DNA of 64,000 nt from Clostridium aquiflavi (GCF_031344075.1 NZ_JAVJAN010000018.1:7712-71711); one strand, 5' to 3'; shown: positions 1-9,333, counted from the stretch's first letter. Made by a program: numbers and translations. Notes: a model not told the origin generated them from the sequence alone.

Positions 1-1239
1 TCCACCATTATCGCTTAAGCACATTGAATTGTTTCCTGAAATAACGTCTATAGCTCCTGGTCTCATTATTATTTCTTTTCCATATTTCGTTCCAATACTT
101 TTTATAGACGGATCACTACGTTTAGATGAATTACTTGATTGTAGATTAACTGAACTTATAGTATAGGCATTGCTTTCAATGTTATCTGGGAAATATAATC
201 TTATTGCATCTCCAATTTCAGGCATACAGTACCATCCTGTTCCATCTGGTGATGAAAATACTGTTGAGTATGGCAACCAAATTGTTGTTTCTTTTGTATT
301 TGAATAAGCATCAATTTTAAGTGAAACTTTAACCAAATCTTTAGTAACATCAAGTATATAGCCTTCTAAAGATACGCCTGATATATTTTCATTAAATAAT
401 TTTTTAACCTTTGCCCCATCTTTATCTTTTAATATATATTTATTGAATAGTAATCCCTTAACTAAGGTAAATTCACTTTTACATATCAATAACTTTCTTC
501 CTTTAAAAGCAACTGAAGTAAGTGAATTTAAAATTCTATTAGTAACTACTTCATAACTAATAAAATTCATATCATTTAATTCATAGCTACCTTCCCTTGA
601 TTTTAGCTTGTACTCCTTTATGCCTTTATTTACAGAATAATTAAATTCATCTAATTCATATACTGTGCTCGGTCCATCATCTCCTATATAATATTTAGTT
701 CCATCTAATCTGCATTCTGGTATTAACACAGTATTAAAATGAGATGCTAACCTCTTTAAAAATTCCCAATCTGTTTCATTATATTGAACAACCATATTAT
801 CAATGGTTTTGCTATTTGTTACATAATCTATCATTTGAGCATTATGAATTTTGTTTATATCATTAAAAATTTCTGAATATGTTAAACATTCACCTTGAAA
901 ACTTCTACTTTTCTTTTCTAAATCCATTAGAAATGTTTGGCTTTGTGCTTCTATTTCTAAAATTCTTACATTATTAAAAGTATCTATTGATATATTTGTA
1001 ACTATCCCTTTAAAAATTTCCGTTATATTTTCTTTATCATCCTTTAATGATGCCTTTATTATGTTATAACTTCCTGTTTTCTCTACATATTCATCGGATA
1101 TTTCCTCTGATATAATTCCCTTTATATAAAACTTTCCATGCTCATTTATTTCTTTAACTATTTTTAACTCTAGAATTTTTAAAAATGTATAAGGTTCTAT
1201 TAATATATCTCCCTGTGTATATACATATTCCATACTCAT
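1..1239 (-). CDS. VgrG/gp27-gp5-like spike protein of a contractile injection system (3' end outside window)
   Basis: The open frame runs from ATG at 1239 to the window edge, giving 413 residues with no stop. The residues around WEFLKRLASHF (encoded near 750) are the typical gp27-like/phage late control D signature of VgrG. The last visible part (GWYCMPEIGD, then KYGKEIIMRPG) looks like the gp5 OB-fold and the start of the needle. VgrG trimers form the tip of type VI or phage-tail-like injection machines and carry effectors. It starts 16 bases after the upstream gene, with a GGGAAGTGAG ribosome site, so the two are co-transcribed. No other injection gene is visible here. In Clostridium such vgrG genes usually precede PAAR-like and toxin genes, which would lie left of the window. 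Confidence 0.82.
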   Translation of the reverse strand, partial: MSMEYVYTQGDILIEPYTFLKILELKIVKEINEHGKFYIKGIISEEISDEYVEKTGSYNIIKASLKDDKENITEIFKGIVTNISIDTFNNVRILEIEAQSQTFLMDLEKKSRSFQGECLTYSEIFNDINKIHNAQMIDYVTNSKTIDNMVVQYNETDWEFLKRLASHFNTVLIPECRLDGTKYYIGDDGPSTVYELDEFNYSVNKGIKEYKLKSREGSYELNDMNFISYEVVTNRILNSLTSVAFKGRKLLICKSEFTLVKGLLFNKYILKDKDGAKVKKLFNENISGVSLEGYILDVTKDLVKVSLKIDAYSNTKETTIWLPYSTVFSSPDGTGWYCMPEIGDAIRLYFPDNIESNAYTISSVNLQSSNSSKRSDPSIKSIGTKYGKEIIMRPGAIDVISGNNSMCLSDNGG

Positions 1240-1255
1240 TTATTCTCACTTCCCT

Positions 1256-1812
1256 TTAATTATTTTCTGAGCATACTTCTTTATTTATTTTTATTGTTTT
1301 AAGTATTTGAAATACAATATCGTCCTTCCAATGTTCATGTTCACTATAACTGCAACTAAATGTCCCCATTAAAGTTTTTCCTTTAAGTTCTAAAAAGAAC
1401 ATAATATTATATAAGAAATCGTCTATGGCAGAACTTTTGTAATCAAAATATCCAATTTTCTTTTTATCTACATCTATAATATCTTCATCAAAATATATGT
1501 TTGCTGGATTTAATCTTTGAGTTATTAATTTCATGATGCCCTTTAGTTCCTCTATATGATCATCATCTAAAGGACTGTCTATGAACTTTAATGTTATTGC
1601 AATACTTCCATCTTCATTGCATTTTATTATTTCAGGTCTGCTTTCTGATGGATATTTAAATTTTCTTGCTTCCATAGGCATATCTTCAAATGTATTTGGT
1701 ATATACATTTTTAAAGCTCCATCAAAGAATTCTGTTTCTTCAAACTCATAAAATTTATTATTTATCTTAACTAATCCTTCTGTGATATCTTTTCATCTAC
1801 TCTTTCATCCAT
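1256..1812 (-). CDS. Conserved small protein paired with vgrG, apparently frameshifted near its N-terminus
   Basis: An intact frame of 150 codons starts at 1708, but the same frame is open upstream to about 1795 and reads as plausible protein (VKINNKFYEFEETEFFDGAL) without a start codon. A good start lies at 1812 (GGGGGAAAG ribosome site) in another frame and gives only 13 codons. One extra A in the AAAA run at 1790-1793 would join the two into a protein of about 185 residues. The protein is soluble, acidic and without a signal peptide. Its position directly upstream of vgrG suggests an adaptor or chaperone role; a DcrB/PsbP-like (Eag-type) fold is possible but unproven. The indel may be a real mutation or a sequence error. 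Confidence 0.6.
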
Positions 1813-1938
1813 ATTTCTTTCCCCCAATTCTATTCTGTATAATAAAAAAAGAATTCTTTATCATTTTCGATTTTTATTCCATAACTTTATTTTTTTGTAA
1901 TATTTCCATAATTTTATTAAATAAAAGAATACTATTTG

Positions 1939-1999
1939 CCTTTAAAAGACATTATTTTAAAAGTTATCCACAAATTTTTTAATAATATAAATTCCTAAA
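1939..1999 (-). repeat. 61-bp inverted long-distance repeat, left copy (contains DnaA-box 9-mer)
   Basis: Read on the minus strand this segment matches 63928-63988 (plus strand) at 60 of 61 bases. It contains TTATCCACA, the perfect DnaA-box 9-mer, followed (minus strand) by an AT-rich TTTTAAAATAATG stretch that could be a promoter. It lies about 130 bases upstream of the vgrG-linked operon start and points toward it. Confidence 0.9.
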
Positions 2000-2007
2000 T
2001 AATAAAA

Positions 2008-2050
2008 AAATAATATCTAAGGTGCTGTTTTACCACCTTAGATATTATTT
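2008..2050. terminator. Bidirectional stem-loop between icd and the vgrG operon
   Basis: A perfect 17-bp stem (2008-2024 with 2034-2050) with a 9-base loop; A/T runs flank it so it can stop transcription from either side. The nearest gene is icd on the minus strand. Confidence 0.75.
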
Positions 2051-2063
2051 ATATAACTATAAA

Positions 2064-2094
2064 GGGATACATTCCTCTATAAGGTATGTATCCC
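2064..2094 (-). terminator. Stem-loop just after icd stop codon
   Basis: GGGATACAT (2064-2072) pairs with ATGTATCCC (2086-2094), with inner CCT/AGG pairing. It lies 8 bases beyond the icd stop and is followed on the minus strand by a T-rich tract. Confidence 0.65.
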
Positions 2095-2101
2095 CACATT
2101 A

Positions 2102-3310
2102 TTATAAACTTATTTCTAAGTTCTTTCTTATTTCTTTTATAAATTCAAAGGTATTAACCTTTTTTATATTATCATGAATTGCAATTGCTGCTAAATCACC
2201 TGTCATTATTCCGTTCTCTATTGTTTTTAAAGATGCAGCTTCAAGCTTACTTGCAAAATCAATTAATGCTTTATTATTATCTAGCTCTCCTCTTTTTCTA
2301 AGTGCACCACTCCATGCAAATATTGTTGCTATAGAATTAGTTGAAGTTTCTTTCCCATTCAAGTGATCATAATACTGATCTTGAACTGTTCCATGAGCCG
2401 CTTCATATTCATAATTTCCATCTGGTGAAACTAGTATTGATGTCATCATAGCTATTGATCCAAATGCTGCTGCAATCATATCACTCATAACATCACCATC
2501 ATAATTTTTGCAAGCCCAAATCATTCCACCATGTGATTTTATTACATTTGCCACTGCTGAATCTATAAGCATATAAGTATATTTTATACCTAGTGCTTCA
2601 AACTTTTCTTTATATTCATTTTCATAAATCTCTTCAAATAGATCTTTAAAAGTATGGTCATATTTTTTTGAGATTGTATCTTTAGCTCCAAACCATAAAT
2701 CTTGTTTTAAATCTATTGAATAATTAAAACAGCTTCTTGCAAAGCTCTCAATTGATTTATTTATATTATGCATCCCCATAACGATACCATTATCATTAAA
2801 GTTATGTATTAGCTCTCTCTTTTCCTCACCATCTTCAGCTGTAAATACAAGTTCGCATTTGCCTTTACCTTCTATTTTCATTTCAGATGCTTTGTATATA
2901 TCACCATAAGCATGTCTAGCTATTGTTATTGGTTTACTCCAAGTTCTAACGTAAGGTTTAACTACATCAACTATAATAGGTGCTCTAAATACTGTTCCAT
3001 CTAAAATAGCTCTAATAGTTCCATTTGGACTTTTCCACATTTCTTTAAGATTATATTCTTTCACTCTTGCGCTATTTGGAGTTATAGTTGCACATTTTAC
3101 TCCTACTCTGTGTTTTTTTATTGCTTCTGCTGCTTGTACTGTAACATTATCATCTGTTGCATTTCTATTTTCTAAACCTAAATCATAATATTCTGTATTT
3201 AATTCGATAAATGGATTTAATAACTCATCCTTTATCATTCCCCAAACTATTCTTGTCATTTCATCTCCATCAATTTCAACTAATGGATTAGACATTTTTA
3301 TTTTTTCCAT
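2102..3310 (-). CDS. icd: Isocitrate dehydrogenase, homodimeric (type II, eukaryotic-like), possibly NAD-dependent
   Basis: 402 residues colinear with the human IDH1-type family. It converts isocitrate to 2-oxoglutarate and CO2 in the oxidative branch toward glutamate. Substrate-site residues are present (RHAYGD loop, NYDGDVMSD metal-binding Asp segment, ETSTNSIATIFAW). The loop after HGTV, which in NADP enzymes reads TRHYR and whose Arg-His contact the NADP 2'-phosphate, is here QDQYY; an Asp at the Arg position argues for NAD+ use. The first ATG has a strong AAGGGGGC ribosome site 7 bases upstream. It is monocistronic with terminators on its 3' side. A GTGTAAA/TTTACAC dyad at about 3338-3356 lies just upstream and could be an operator. 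Confidence 0.93.
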   Translation of the reverse strand: MEKIKMSNPLVEIDGDEMTRIVWGMIKDELLNPFIELNTEYYDLGLENRNATDDNVTVQAAEAIKKHRVGVKCATITPNSARVKEYNLKEMWKSPNGTIRAILDGTVFRAPIIVDVVKPYVRTWSKPITIARHAYGDIYKASEMKIEGKGKCELVFTAEDGEEKRELIHNFNDNGIVMGMHNINKSIESFARSCFNYSIDLKQDLWFGAKDTISKKYDHTFKDLFEEIYENEYKEKFEALGIKYTYMLIDSAVANVIKSHGGMIWACKNYDGDVMSDMIAAAFGSIAMMTSILVSPDGNYEYEAAHGTVQDQYYDHLNGKETSTNSIATIFAWSGALRKRGELDNNKALIDFASKLEAASLKTIENGIMTGDLAAIAIHDNIKKVNTFEFIKEIRKNLEISL

Positions 3311-3370
3311 TTAATTGCCCCCTTGTTTTAGATGATAGTGTAAAGCTGTTTACACCATTTTTTTTAATTA

Positions 3371-3440
3371 AACTCTACTTTAGAAAAGTGTTGATATATG
3401 AATAAGCAAAGTGAACTAAGTAATTGAACTTAGGAATACT
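3371..3440. repeat. Palindromic intergenic repeat, copy A (half-degenerate)
   Basis: Positions 3388-3432 match 11075-11119 at 43 of 45 bases (core TTGATATATG, AAGCAAAGTGAAC). The right arm that makes the full palindrome at 11055-11155 is decayed here. The rest of the 3311-3692 gap is AT-rich without a visible gene. Confidence 0.75.
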
Positions 3441-3692
3441 AAGATTAAAAGCACTATGATTTTTAATCTTTTATCTAAATAAATTTTATAAATATTATAC
3501 ATTACTTATATTATATATACAACTTTATATAGTTCTGATATATTTTAATTTATATCATTCTCTTAAGTCGTCTATCATATTAATGTAAAATAGCTAATAA
3601 CTTTAAATAAAAATTATTAGTTTTTTTGCTTTATATTTTTAATAAAATATCTTAATTTGTTTTTACTGATTAAATTCACATATGTATTATTT

Positions 3693-4709
3693 TTAAAGTA
3701 CAAATCTTATTAATGTAAGAGCAAATATTATTTGAAAACTTCCAACTATTAATCCATACATCATTGATTTTGGTCCTTCTTTAATTAAATCATCAAACTT
3801 AACTCGCATACCAATTGCAGCTAGTGCAATAATTTCAAAATTACTACTTATTAATTTAAATAACTTTTGAATTGAGTCAGGTACAAATCCTAAGCTATTT
3901 ATTACACAGAATATAAAGAATCCTATTATATACCAAGGAACACTAATTTTAGCTTTTTTTTCTCTTTCAATTACAGCTTTTTCTGATATATCTTCATTTT
4001 CATCAACTTTAATTCTAGAGAATGCAATAACTACAACAACTAAAAATATTATTCTTATTATTTTAAATATGGTTGCTAACGTAACAATATCTTCGTTTAT
4101 AAATTTAGCTGACGCTATTACTTGACCAACTGATTGTAAAATTCCTCCAATCATTGCTGATGTTTGTATTAAACTATTTTTATATATTGCCATTGTAATT
4201 AGTGGAATTACAAACATTAATATTGTACCAGTTAAGTTTACAATAGTTACTGAAATTGCCTTATCTTTAGAATCTGCATTAATTGTTGGTGCTACTGCTG
4301 CTATTGCAGATGATCCACATACCGCATTTCCAGATGCCATAAGTAATGAGTATTTTTTAGAAAATCCTAATTTTTTTCCAACAAAATATGTAAGTAATAT
4401 TGTAAAAGTCATTTGGATTGCTATAAATAAAACTCCTCTAAATCCAAGTGATTTTATTTCCATAAAGCTTATTGTTGATCCCATAAGTACTATTGAATAT
4501 GATAAAAGGTCTTTTTCTGAAAACTGAGAACCTTTATTATATTTAGGTTTATTAAATATAGTATTTCCTAAAATAATTCCTAAAATTATTGAAAAACTCG
4601 CTCCGCCAATAGAAGGAAAAAAACTACCTAATATTTTTCCGAGTATTGCTATAATTATGCATATTAAAAGTCCTGGGATAATATCTATTATTTTTTCTTT
4701 CATTAACAA
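3693..4709 (-). CDS. YeiH/UPF0324 family membrane protein (putative sulfate/anion exporter)
   Basis: 338 residues, almost wholly hydrophobic with about nine or ten membrane segments. Conserved family features include GSFFPSIGGASFSIILG near the N-terminus and the loop MASGNAVCGSSAIAA about one third in. Family members sit in the cell membrane and are annotated as putative sulfate exporters; transport has not been firmly shown. The upstream neighbour on the same strand is a LysR regulator, the standard genomic pairing for this family. A spaced inverted repeat in the 119-base gap is the likely regulator site. The ATG at 4709 is the second codon of MLMKEK; a start two codons on is possible. Confidence 0.85.
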   Translation of the reverse strand: MLMKEKIIDIIPGLLICIIIAILGKILGSFFPSIGGASFSIILGIILGNTIFNKPKYNKGSQFSEKDLLSYSIVLMGSTISFMEIKSLGFRGVLFIAIQMTFTILLTYFVGKKLGFSKKYSLLMASGNAVCGSSAIAAVAPTINADSKDKAISVTIVNLTGTILMFVIPLITMAIYKNSLIQTSAMIGGILQSVGQVIASAKFINEDIVTLATIFKIIRIIFLVVVVIAFSRIKVDENEDISEKAVIEREKKAKISVPWYIIGFFIFCVINSLGFVPDSIQKLFKLISSNFEIIALAAIGMRVKFDDLIKEGPKSMMYGLIVGSFQIIFALTLIRFVL

Positions 4710-4758
4710 TCACCTCTAAATCACTGTTTTTTCAACAGCTTTCTTTTGCTCGAGTTAA

Positions 4759-4799
4759 TTATAATAAATTTGAGATTGAAAATGAAATACTTATTATAA
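4759..4799. promoter_or_regulatory. Spaced inverted repeat, likely LysR-regulator site for the yeiH-like gene
   Basis: TTATAATAA at 4759-4767 and its exact complement TTATTATAA at 4791-4799 flank 23 bases, between the LysR gene and the exporter it probably controls. A T-N-A dyad of this kind is typical of LysR sites, though AT-rich background makes chance matches easier. Confidence 0.45.
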
Positions 4800-4828
4800 T
4801 ATGATATTAATAGTCTTTTACTTATATA

Positions 4829-5713
4829 TTATTTTAATGAATAACTTATAAAATTCTTCATATTTTTACTTAGGAATTTATCACGATGATGTATAAGTCT
4901 TAAATCTCTCTTTATTTTTCCTTCTTTTAACCTATACCCTTTTAAACATCCACTTTTGATTTTTTCGTCTACACTTCTAGAAGATAAACAACTAACTCCT
5001 AAGTTAGCTTCCACACTTTTTTTAATTGCTTCAGTATTACCAAGTTCCATAAAAATCCTATAATCTATCTTATTGTTTTTTAAATATGATTCTATTATTT
5101 CTCTTGTGCCACTTCCTTGTTCTCTCATTATAAGTTTTTCTTTTATTATATCTTTTTTACTTAACATTTCTTTTTTAGTCCAAGGATGATTTAAACTAGA
5201 TATAAATATAAGTTCATCTTCCCATATTTTCGATTGAACTATTTCATCTAAATTAGTTGTTCCTTCAATATAAGCAAAATCAACTTTATTTTCTAATATC
5301 ATTTTTTCTATATTGGAAGTATTATCTATTGCTAGAGAAATTTCTATTCCACTATGCTCTTTAAGAAATCCTTTTATTATATCCGGTAATATATATATTC
5401 CAATAGTTGTACTAGCACCTATTTTTATCTTACCCTTTTCATTTGTATTTATGTCATTAATAGTTCTTATAGATTCATCATATAAATTAAGTATTCTTCT
5501 TGTATAGTTTAAATAAATTTCTCCCTCATGTGTTAAATAAAGTTTTTTACCTATTCTATCAAATAATTTAACTTCTAATTCATCTTCTATCTCATGTATC
5601 GCTTGACTTATAGATGGCTGACTTATATACAATTTCTTAGCTACACTGGTCATATTTAATTCAGTTGCTGTCTCATAAAATATCTTTAATTTTCTAAAAT
5701 TCATCACTGTCAC
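4829..5713 (-). CDS. LysR family transcriptional regulator (CysL/YeiE-like)
   Basis: 294 residues. The N-terminal winged helix-turn-helix (residues about 5-65) has the family pattern LNMTSVAKKLYISQPSISQAIHEIEDELEVKLFDR, given here by its landmarks SVAKKLY and SQPSISQ. The C-terminal two-lobed effector domain begins near residue 93 (GKIKIGAST). The linkage to a YeiH exporter resembles CysL or YeiE regulators of sulfite or anion stress. The effector is not known from sequence. Transcribed toward the exporter, which it probably activates. The ATG at 5713 heads MTVMNFRKLKIFYE; the MNFRKL Met three codons later is an alternative start. Confidence 0.88.
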   Translation of the reverse strand: MTVMNFRKLKIFYETATELNMTSVAKKLYISQPSISQAIHEIEDELEVKLFDRIGKKLYLTHEGEIYLNYTRRILNLYDESIRTINDINTNEKGKIKIGASTTIGIYILPDIIKGFLKEHSGIEISLAIDNTSNIEKMILENKVDFAYIEGTTNLDEIVQSKIWEDELIFISSLNHPWTKKEMLSKKDIIKEKLIMREQGSGTREIIESYLKNNKIDYRIFMELGNTEAIKKSVEANLGVSCLSSRSVDEKIKSGCLKGYRLKEGKIKRDLRLIHHRDKFLSKNMKNFISYSLK

Positions 5714-5765
5714 CCCATTTAAATTGATATTCTTTTTATTATTATAACCTTATATTATAAAAAAT

Positions 5766-5793
5766 AGAGATAGACTTCAACAAGTCTATCTCT
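5766..5793 (-). terminator. Rho-independent terminator after the AAA ATPase gene
   Basis: Perfect 12-bp stem AGAGATAGACTT / AAGTCTATCTCT with a 4-base loop, followed on the minus strand by a run of Ts. It begins inside the stop codon of the gene. Confidence 0.9.
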
Positions 5794-7348
5794 ATACTAT
5801 AACTTCAAATATTTCTTTTTTATCTATACTATATTTTTCATTTATATATTCCTTATTTTTATTAAAATTAAATATTAAAAGATATCCTTTATCTAAACCT
5901 TCTATATCTAAATAATTTTTAAGCTGTTTTAATCCCTTTTGATGTGCTATGTCTCCATGCCATATTTTTGTTTCTATAACATATTTATTATGATTATATT
6001 GAATTACTATATCTAGCCTTCTCTCTTCTGATATCTGTACTTCCTTATAGTCAAAACCCACACCATTTATTATTGGTTTTATAAATGATAAAAATAGTAA
6101 AACTCCTTGTCTTTCTAAAAATTCAGTATCTCTTGTGCTATAATTTTCTTTCATAAACTGTTGAAATCTTAAAAGTATTTTTTCCATGTGAAGTCCATTA
6201 TTTTCAGTTATAAAGTTATCTTTAAAATTGTACTTAGACATTATCTTACTATCAGTTTTAGATACTAAATAATTATAAATCCTTTCTCTTATTATCTTAT
6301 TTGATACAATAGTATTATTATTTTCATCCTTACTTAAATATCCAAACATAACCCCTAAATTTATAATTGGGTTGTCTATATTAAAAATAGATGTTACATT
6401 TAAAATAAGTAAATTATACAGGTATTCATATAGATTATTGTTATTTTCCATATTCTTTATTAAGTCATCAAACAATGTATTATTTTCTTGTAATAATATT
6501 TTTATAGCTTTTTGAATATGAATTTTATTCCAGGTAGTATCTCTATTTATTAATATATTTTCATCAATTATTTGACAGATTCTACTTACTAAAAATGGAT
6601 ATCCACTTGTGAATTTATATATTTCCTTACTTAAATTTTCTATATGAAAATTTAGCTTATTTTCATCTGAATATTCACTTAACATAGTTCCTATTTCATA
6701 TTCATTAAAGCTCATATCCACATCAAATTTTACTGCAATATTCCAAGGTGAATTATACTTTATATCTGTAGCATCTCTAAATTTTATTTTAAGATTCTTA
6801 ATATCATGAACTCCAGCTAATATTACAGATTTAAATGTATTACTATCTCCTTTAGCTCTTGATAAGTATAATGATCGAAGCATTCCTAAAAAATCTAAAA
6901 ATAACTTATTATTTGAAGCTTTATCCACCTCATCAATAATTAATATAATATCTGTATCATTTGTAATTTCCTTTATAATATTAATTAAATCTAAAAATTC
7001 AAAAACTATAGGTAAGTCCAATTCAAGAGAAGAATTTATATGATTTATAAAATATCTACAAAAACTTTGCTCTGATTCAAATACATTTCCTAATCCTTCA
7101 AAATCTAAACTAACAACCTTATATCTAGTTTTTAATATTTTTTCAAGTCTACTAAGTATTGTTGTTTTTCCATACTGTCTAGGTCTATTTATTACAAAAT
7201 AAGAATCATTTTGAATTAATTTAATAATATTCTTAATTTTATTATCTACATTAACCATATAATGCTTGGTTTCTATACATAATCCTGCTGTATTAAAATT
7301 TTTTTTATCAGACTCATATTCATCAAAAAATTCTAAATATTCTTCCAT
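5792..7348 (-). CDS. AAA-like ATPase with C-terminal PD-(D/E)XK nuclease-like domain
   Basis: 518 residues. A P-loop (RPRQYGKTT, residues 55-63) and Walker B (ILIIDEVD, about 135-142) define an N-terminal ATPase. The C-terminal 80 residues carry RLDIVIQ followed by VIETKIW, the D...ExK pattern of PD-(D/E)XK nucleases. Proteins of this shape are very common in clostridia, often in many copies, and their biological role (possibly defence or mobile-element related) is not established. Monocistronic, with its own terminator. A second protein of the same architecture but only distant sequence lies at 23315-24874. Confidence 0.83.
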   Translation of the reverse strand: MEEYLEFFDEYESDKKNFNTAGLCIETKHYMVNVDNKIKNIIKLIQNDSYFVINRPRQYGKTTILSRLEKILKTRYKVVSLDFEGLGNVFESEQSFCRYFINHINSSLELDLPIVFEFLDLINIIKEITNDTDIILIIDEVDKASNNKLFLDFLGMLRSLYLSRAKGDSNTFKSVILAGVHDIKNLKIKFRDATDIKYNSPWNIAVKFDVDMSFNEYEIGTMLSEYSDENKLNFHIENLSKEIYKFTSGYPFLVSRICQIIDENILINRDTTWNKIHIQKAIKILLQENNTLFDDLIKNMENNNNLYEYLYNLLILNVTSIFNIDNPIINLGVMFGYLSKDENNNTIVSNKIIRERIYNYLVSKTDSKIMSKYNFKDNFITENNGLHMEKILLRFQQFMKENYSTRDTEFLERQGVLLFLSFIKPIINGVGFDYKEVQISEERRLDIVIQYNHNKYVIETKIWHGDIAHQKGLKQLKNYLDIEGLDKGYLLIFNFNKNKEYINEKYSIDKKEIFEVIV

Positions 7349-7503
7349 ATACTTACCTCCTATCTTAATTAAATATTGAATTTATAATATTATTATAACA
7401 TTACAATTTAATTACTGCTCTTATTTTTTTATTTACTCTTATACTAATAAAATACTTTCATCATCACTCTAAAACACAACATCAACTACTTATTTTTATT
7501 TAT

Positions 7504-9273
7504 TTAAACCACAAAATTTTTAATAAGCTCATCAATTTTTAATGCTATATTAGCTTGTTCTTCTGCTGCCATTAAAACTTGTTTCATTGCAAGTGATGTA
7601 TCATTTATACTATTTTTAATATTATCAATATTTTTAGCTGATTTATCACTATCTATTCCTATGTTATATATAGACTTGCCTACTTCTCCCATATTTGAAT
7701 CTACTTCTTTTGATAATATTGCTAATTCATTTGACATATCACTCATGAAATTACCATCCTCAATATATTTACTACTTATTTCTGAATAGTCATTTAAATT
7801 CTTATTTATATCTCTTCCTATAAAACTCAATATATCATTGCTACTTTCTAATAAATTATTAACTGATAATTCAACTTTATTTATAGTATTTTTAATCGTA
7901 CTTACTGCATTTGATGATTCTTCAGCTAATCTTTTTACTTCATTTGCAACAACACTAAATCCTTTTCCAGCTTCTCCTGCTCTTGCAGCTTCAATTGAAG
8001 CATTTAATGCTAAAAGATTAGTTTGCTCTGAAATATTATCTATTATATCAGCCATTTTTTTAATTTCATTTACTACTTTTACATCTTCAATTGCACTTAA
8101 AATTTCTGCTTTTTTATTTGAATATATATCGGATATATTATTTAGTGCTTTTTCACTATCTTTTTTTATTGTAATTGCTTTACTTTTAATCTTATTTGAA
8201 TTAATATTACCATCTTCTGCTTTATGATATAATTTTTCCATATTATTATTAACATTGCTAATAGAATTATTTATTTCACTATAAGTTTTACTAGTTTGTT
8301 TCATTGAATTATTTATATCCTCTGTAGATGTATTTACCAATTCTACTTTTGAATTTACTTCTTGTACAGTAGCAGATAATTCTTCACTTAATGAACTTAA
8401 ATCATATGATTCTCTAATTATTAATGATATCAAAGCTCTAATATTTTCTTGAGATCTATTTAATAATTTTCCAGTTCTTCCAAATTCATCTTCACTATTT
8501 AAATCTATATTTTCTGAAATATCATACTTAGACATTCTCTCTGCTAAATTTTCTATTTTCTTTAAAGGATTTATTATAAGTCTGCCTATTAGAAATATTA
8601 ATATAAATGAAGTAGCTAATCCTATTAAAGCTATTATTATAGTCATTATTGAAACTGATTTAAATATTTTATTATTTTCTACATCACATTTTTCAGCATT
8701 ACTTTCAGATAAATTAATGAGTGTTTTTAATAAATCATAAACGTTATTTTTCATTCTAAGCATATCTTTATTATATATTTCATTTGCTTCATTTATTTTT
8801 CCAGAATCTATTAAATTTAATATATCTAAAGAATACTTTTCCAGATTATTTATGTCATCTTTTAATTGTACAAATTTATTTATTTCAATTTCTGAAGTAT
8901 TTATATTTTCGTAATTTTCTAGAAATGTATTTGTTTGTTGTAATAATATTTTAATTTTATTAGAATATTTATAACTCTCATTAGTGTCAGAACTCATAAA
9001 TATATTCATAAAATATGAATCAAGTTCTTTTATATTTGAATTAATATTATCTATAGTTTGTATAACTTTAAAATTTATATTGTAGATTTTACTAGAGTTT
9101 CTACTCACAGTATCTATGCTTTTAATAGAGATTAATGCTATTAAAAATATTAATAAAGATAATATTATATATGAAGCTCTTAATTTAACTTTCACACTTA
9201 AACTTTTTAAAAACCCAATATTCTTTTTATAATTCTCTTTTTTACTCTTTGTATAAAATATATTTTTCCTCAT
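7504..9273 (-). CDS. Methyl-accepting chemotaxis protein
   Basis: 589 residues. First membrane helix at about 35-51, an extracellular four-helix-bundle-type sensor domain (about 52-200), second membrane helix about 204-232, HAMP linker about 233-285, then a long cytoplasmic signalling coiled coil. The highly conserved hairpin tip is present (EQTNLLALNASIEAARAGE). It senses a small ligand outside and controls CheA. A LacI-type operator at 9334-9346 lies 60 bases upstream, matching two operators in front of the divergent ABC importer, so the receptor may be induced with that sugar system and may sense its substrate or loaded binding protein (inference). Confidence 0.92.
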   Translation of the reverse strand: MRKNIFYTKSKKENYKKNIGFLKSLSVKVKLRASYIILSLLIFLIALISIKSIDTVSRNSSKIYNINFKVIQTIDNINSNIKELDSYFMNIFMSSDTNESYKYSNKIKILLQQTNTFLENYENINTSEIEINKFVQLKDDINNLEKYSLDILNLIDSGKINEANEIYNKDMLRMKNNVYDLLKTLINLSESNAEKCDVENNKIFKSVSIMTIIIALIGLATSFILIFLIGRLIINPLKKIENLAERMSKYDISENIDLNSEDEFGRTGKLLNRSQENIRALISLIIRESYDLSSLSEELSATVQEVNSKVELVNTSTEDINNSMKQTSKTYSEINNSISNVNNNMEKLYHKAEDGNINSNKIKSKAITIKKDSEKALNNISDIYSNKKAEILSAIEDVKVVNEIKKMADIIDNISEQTNLLALNASIEAARAGEAGKGFSVVANEVKRLAEESSNAVSTIKNTINKVELSVNNLLESSNDILSFIGRDINKNLNDYSEISSKYIEDGNFMSDMSNELAILSKEVDSNMGEVGKSIYNIGIDSDKSAKNIDNIKNSINDTSLAMKQVLMAAEEQANIALKIDELIKNFVV

Positions 9274-9333
9274 GTAATATTCCCTTCTAATTATTTAAGT
9301 ATAATTTATCAAATTTTAAATAATATAATAATT

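Noticed and set aside
1782..1982. 66-codon plus-strand hydrophobic ORF
   Set aside because: Overlaps the vgrG partner start region and the 61-bp repeat; Phe/Ile-rich AT artefact without a ribosome site.
7838..8227. 129-codon plus-strand ORF antisense to the chemoreceptor
   Set aside because: Mirror of the coiled-coil coding region, no ribosome site, no recognisable protein.
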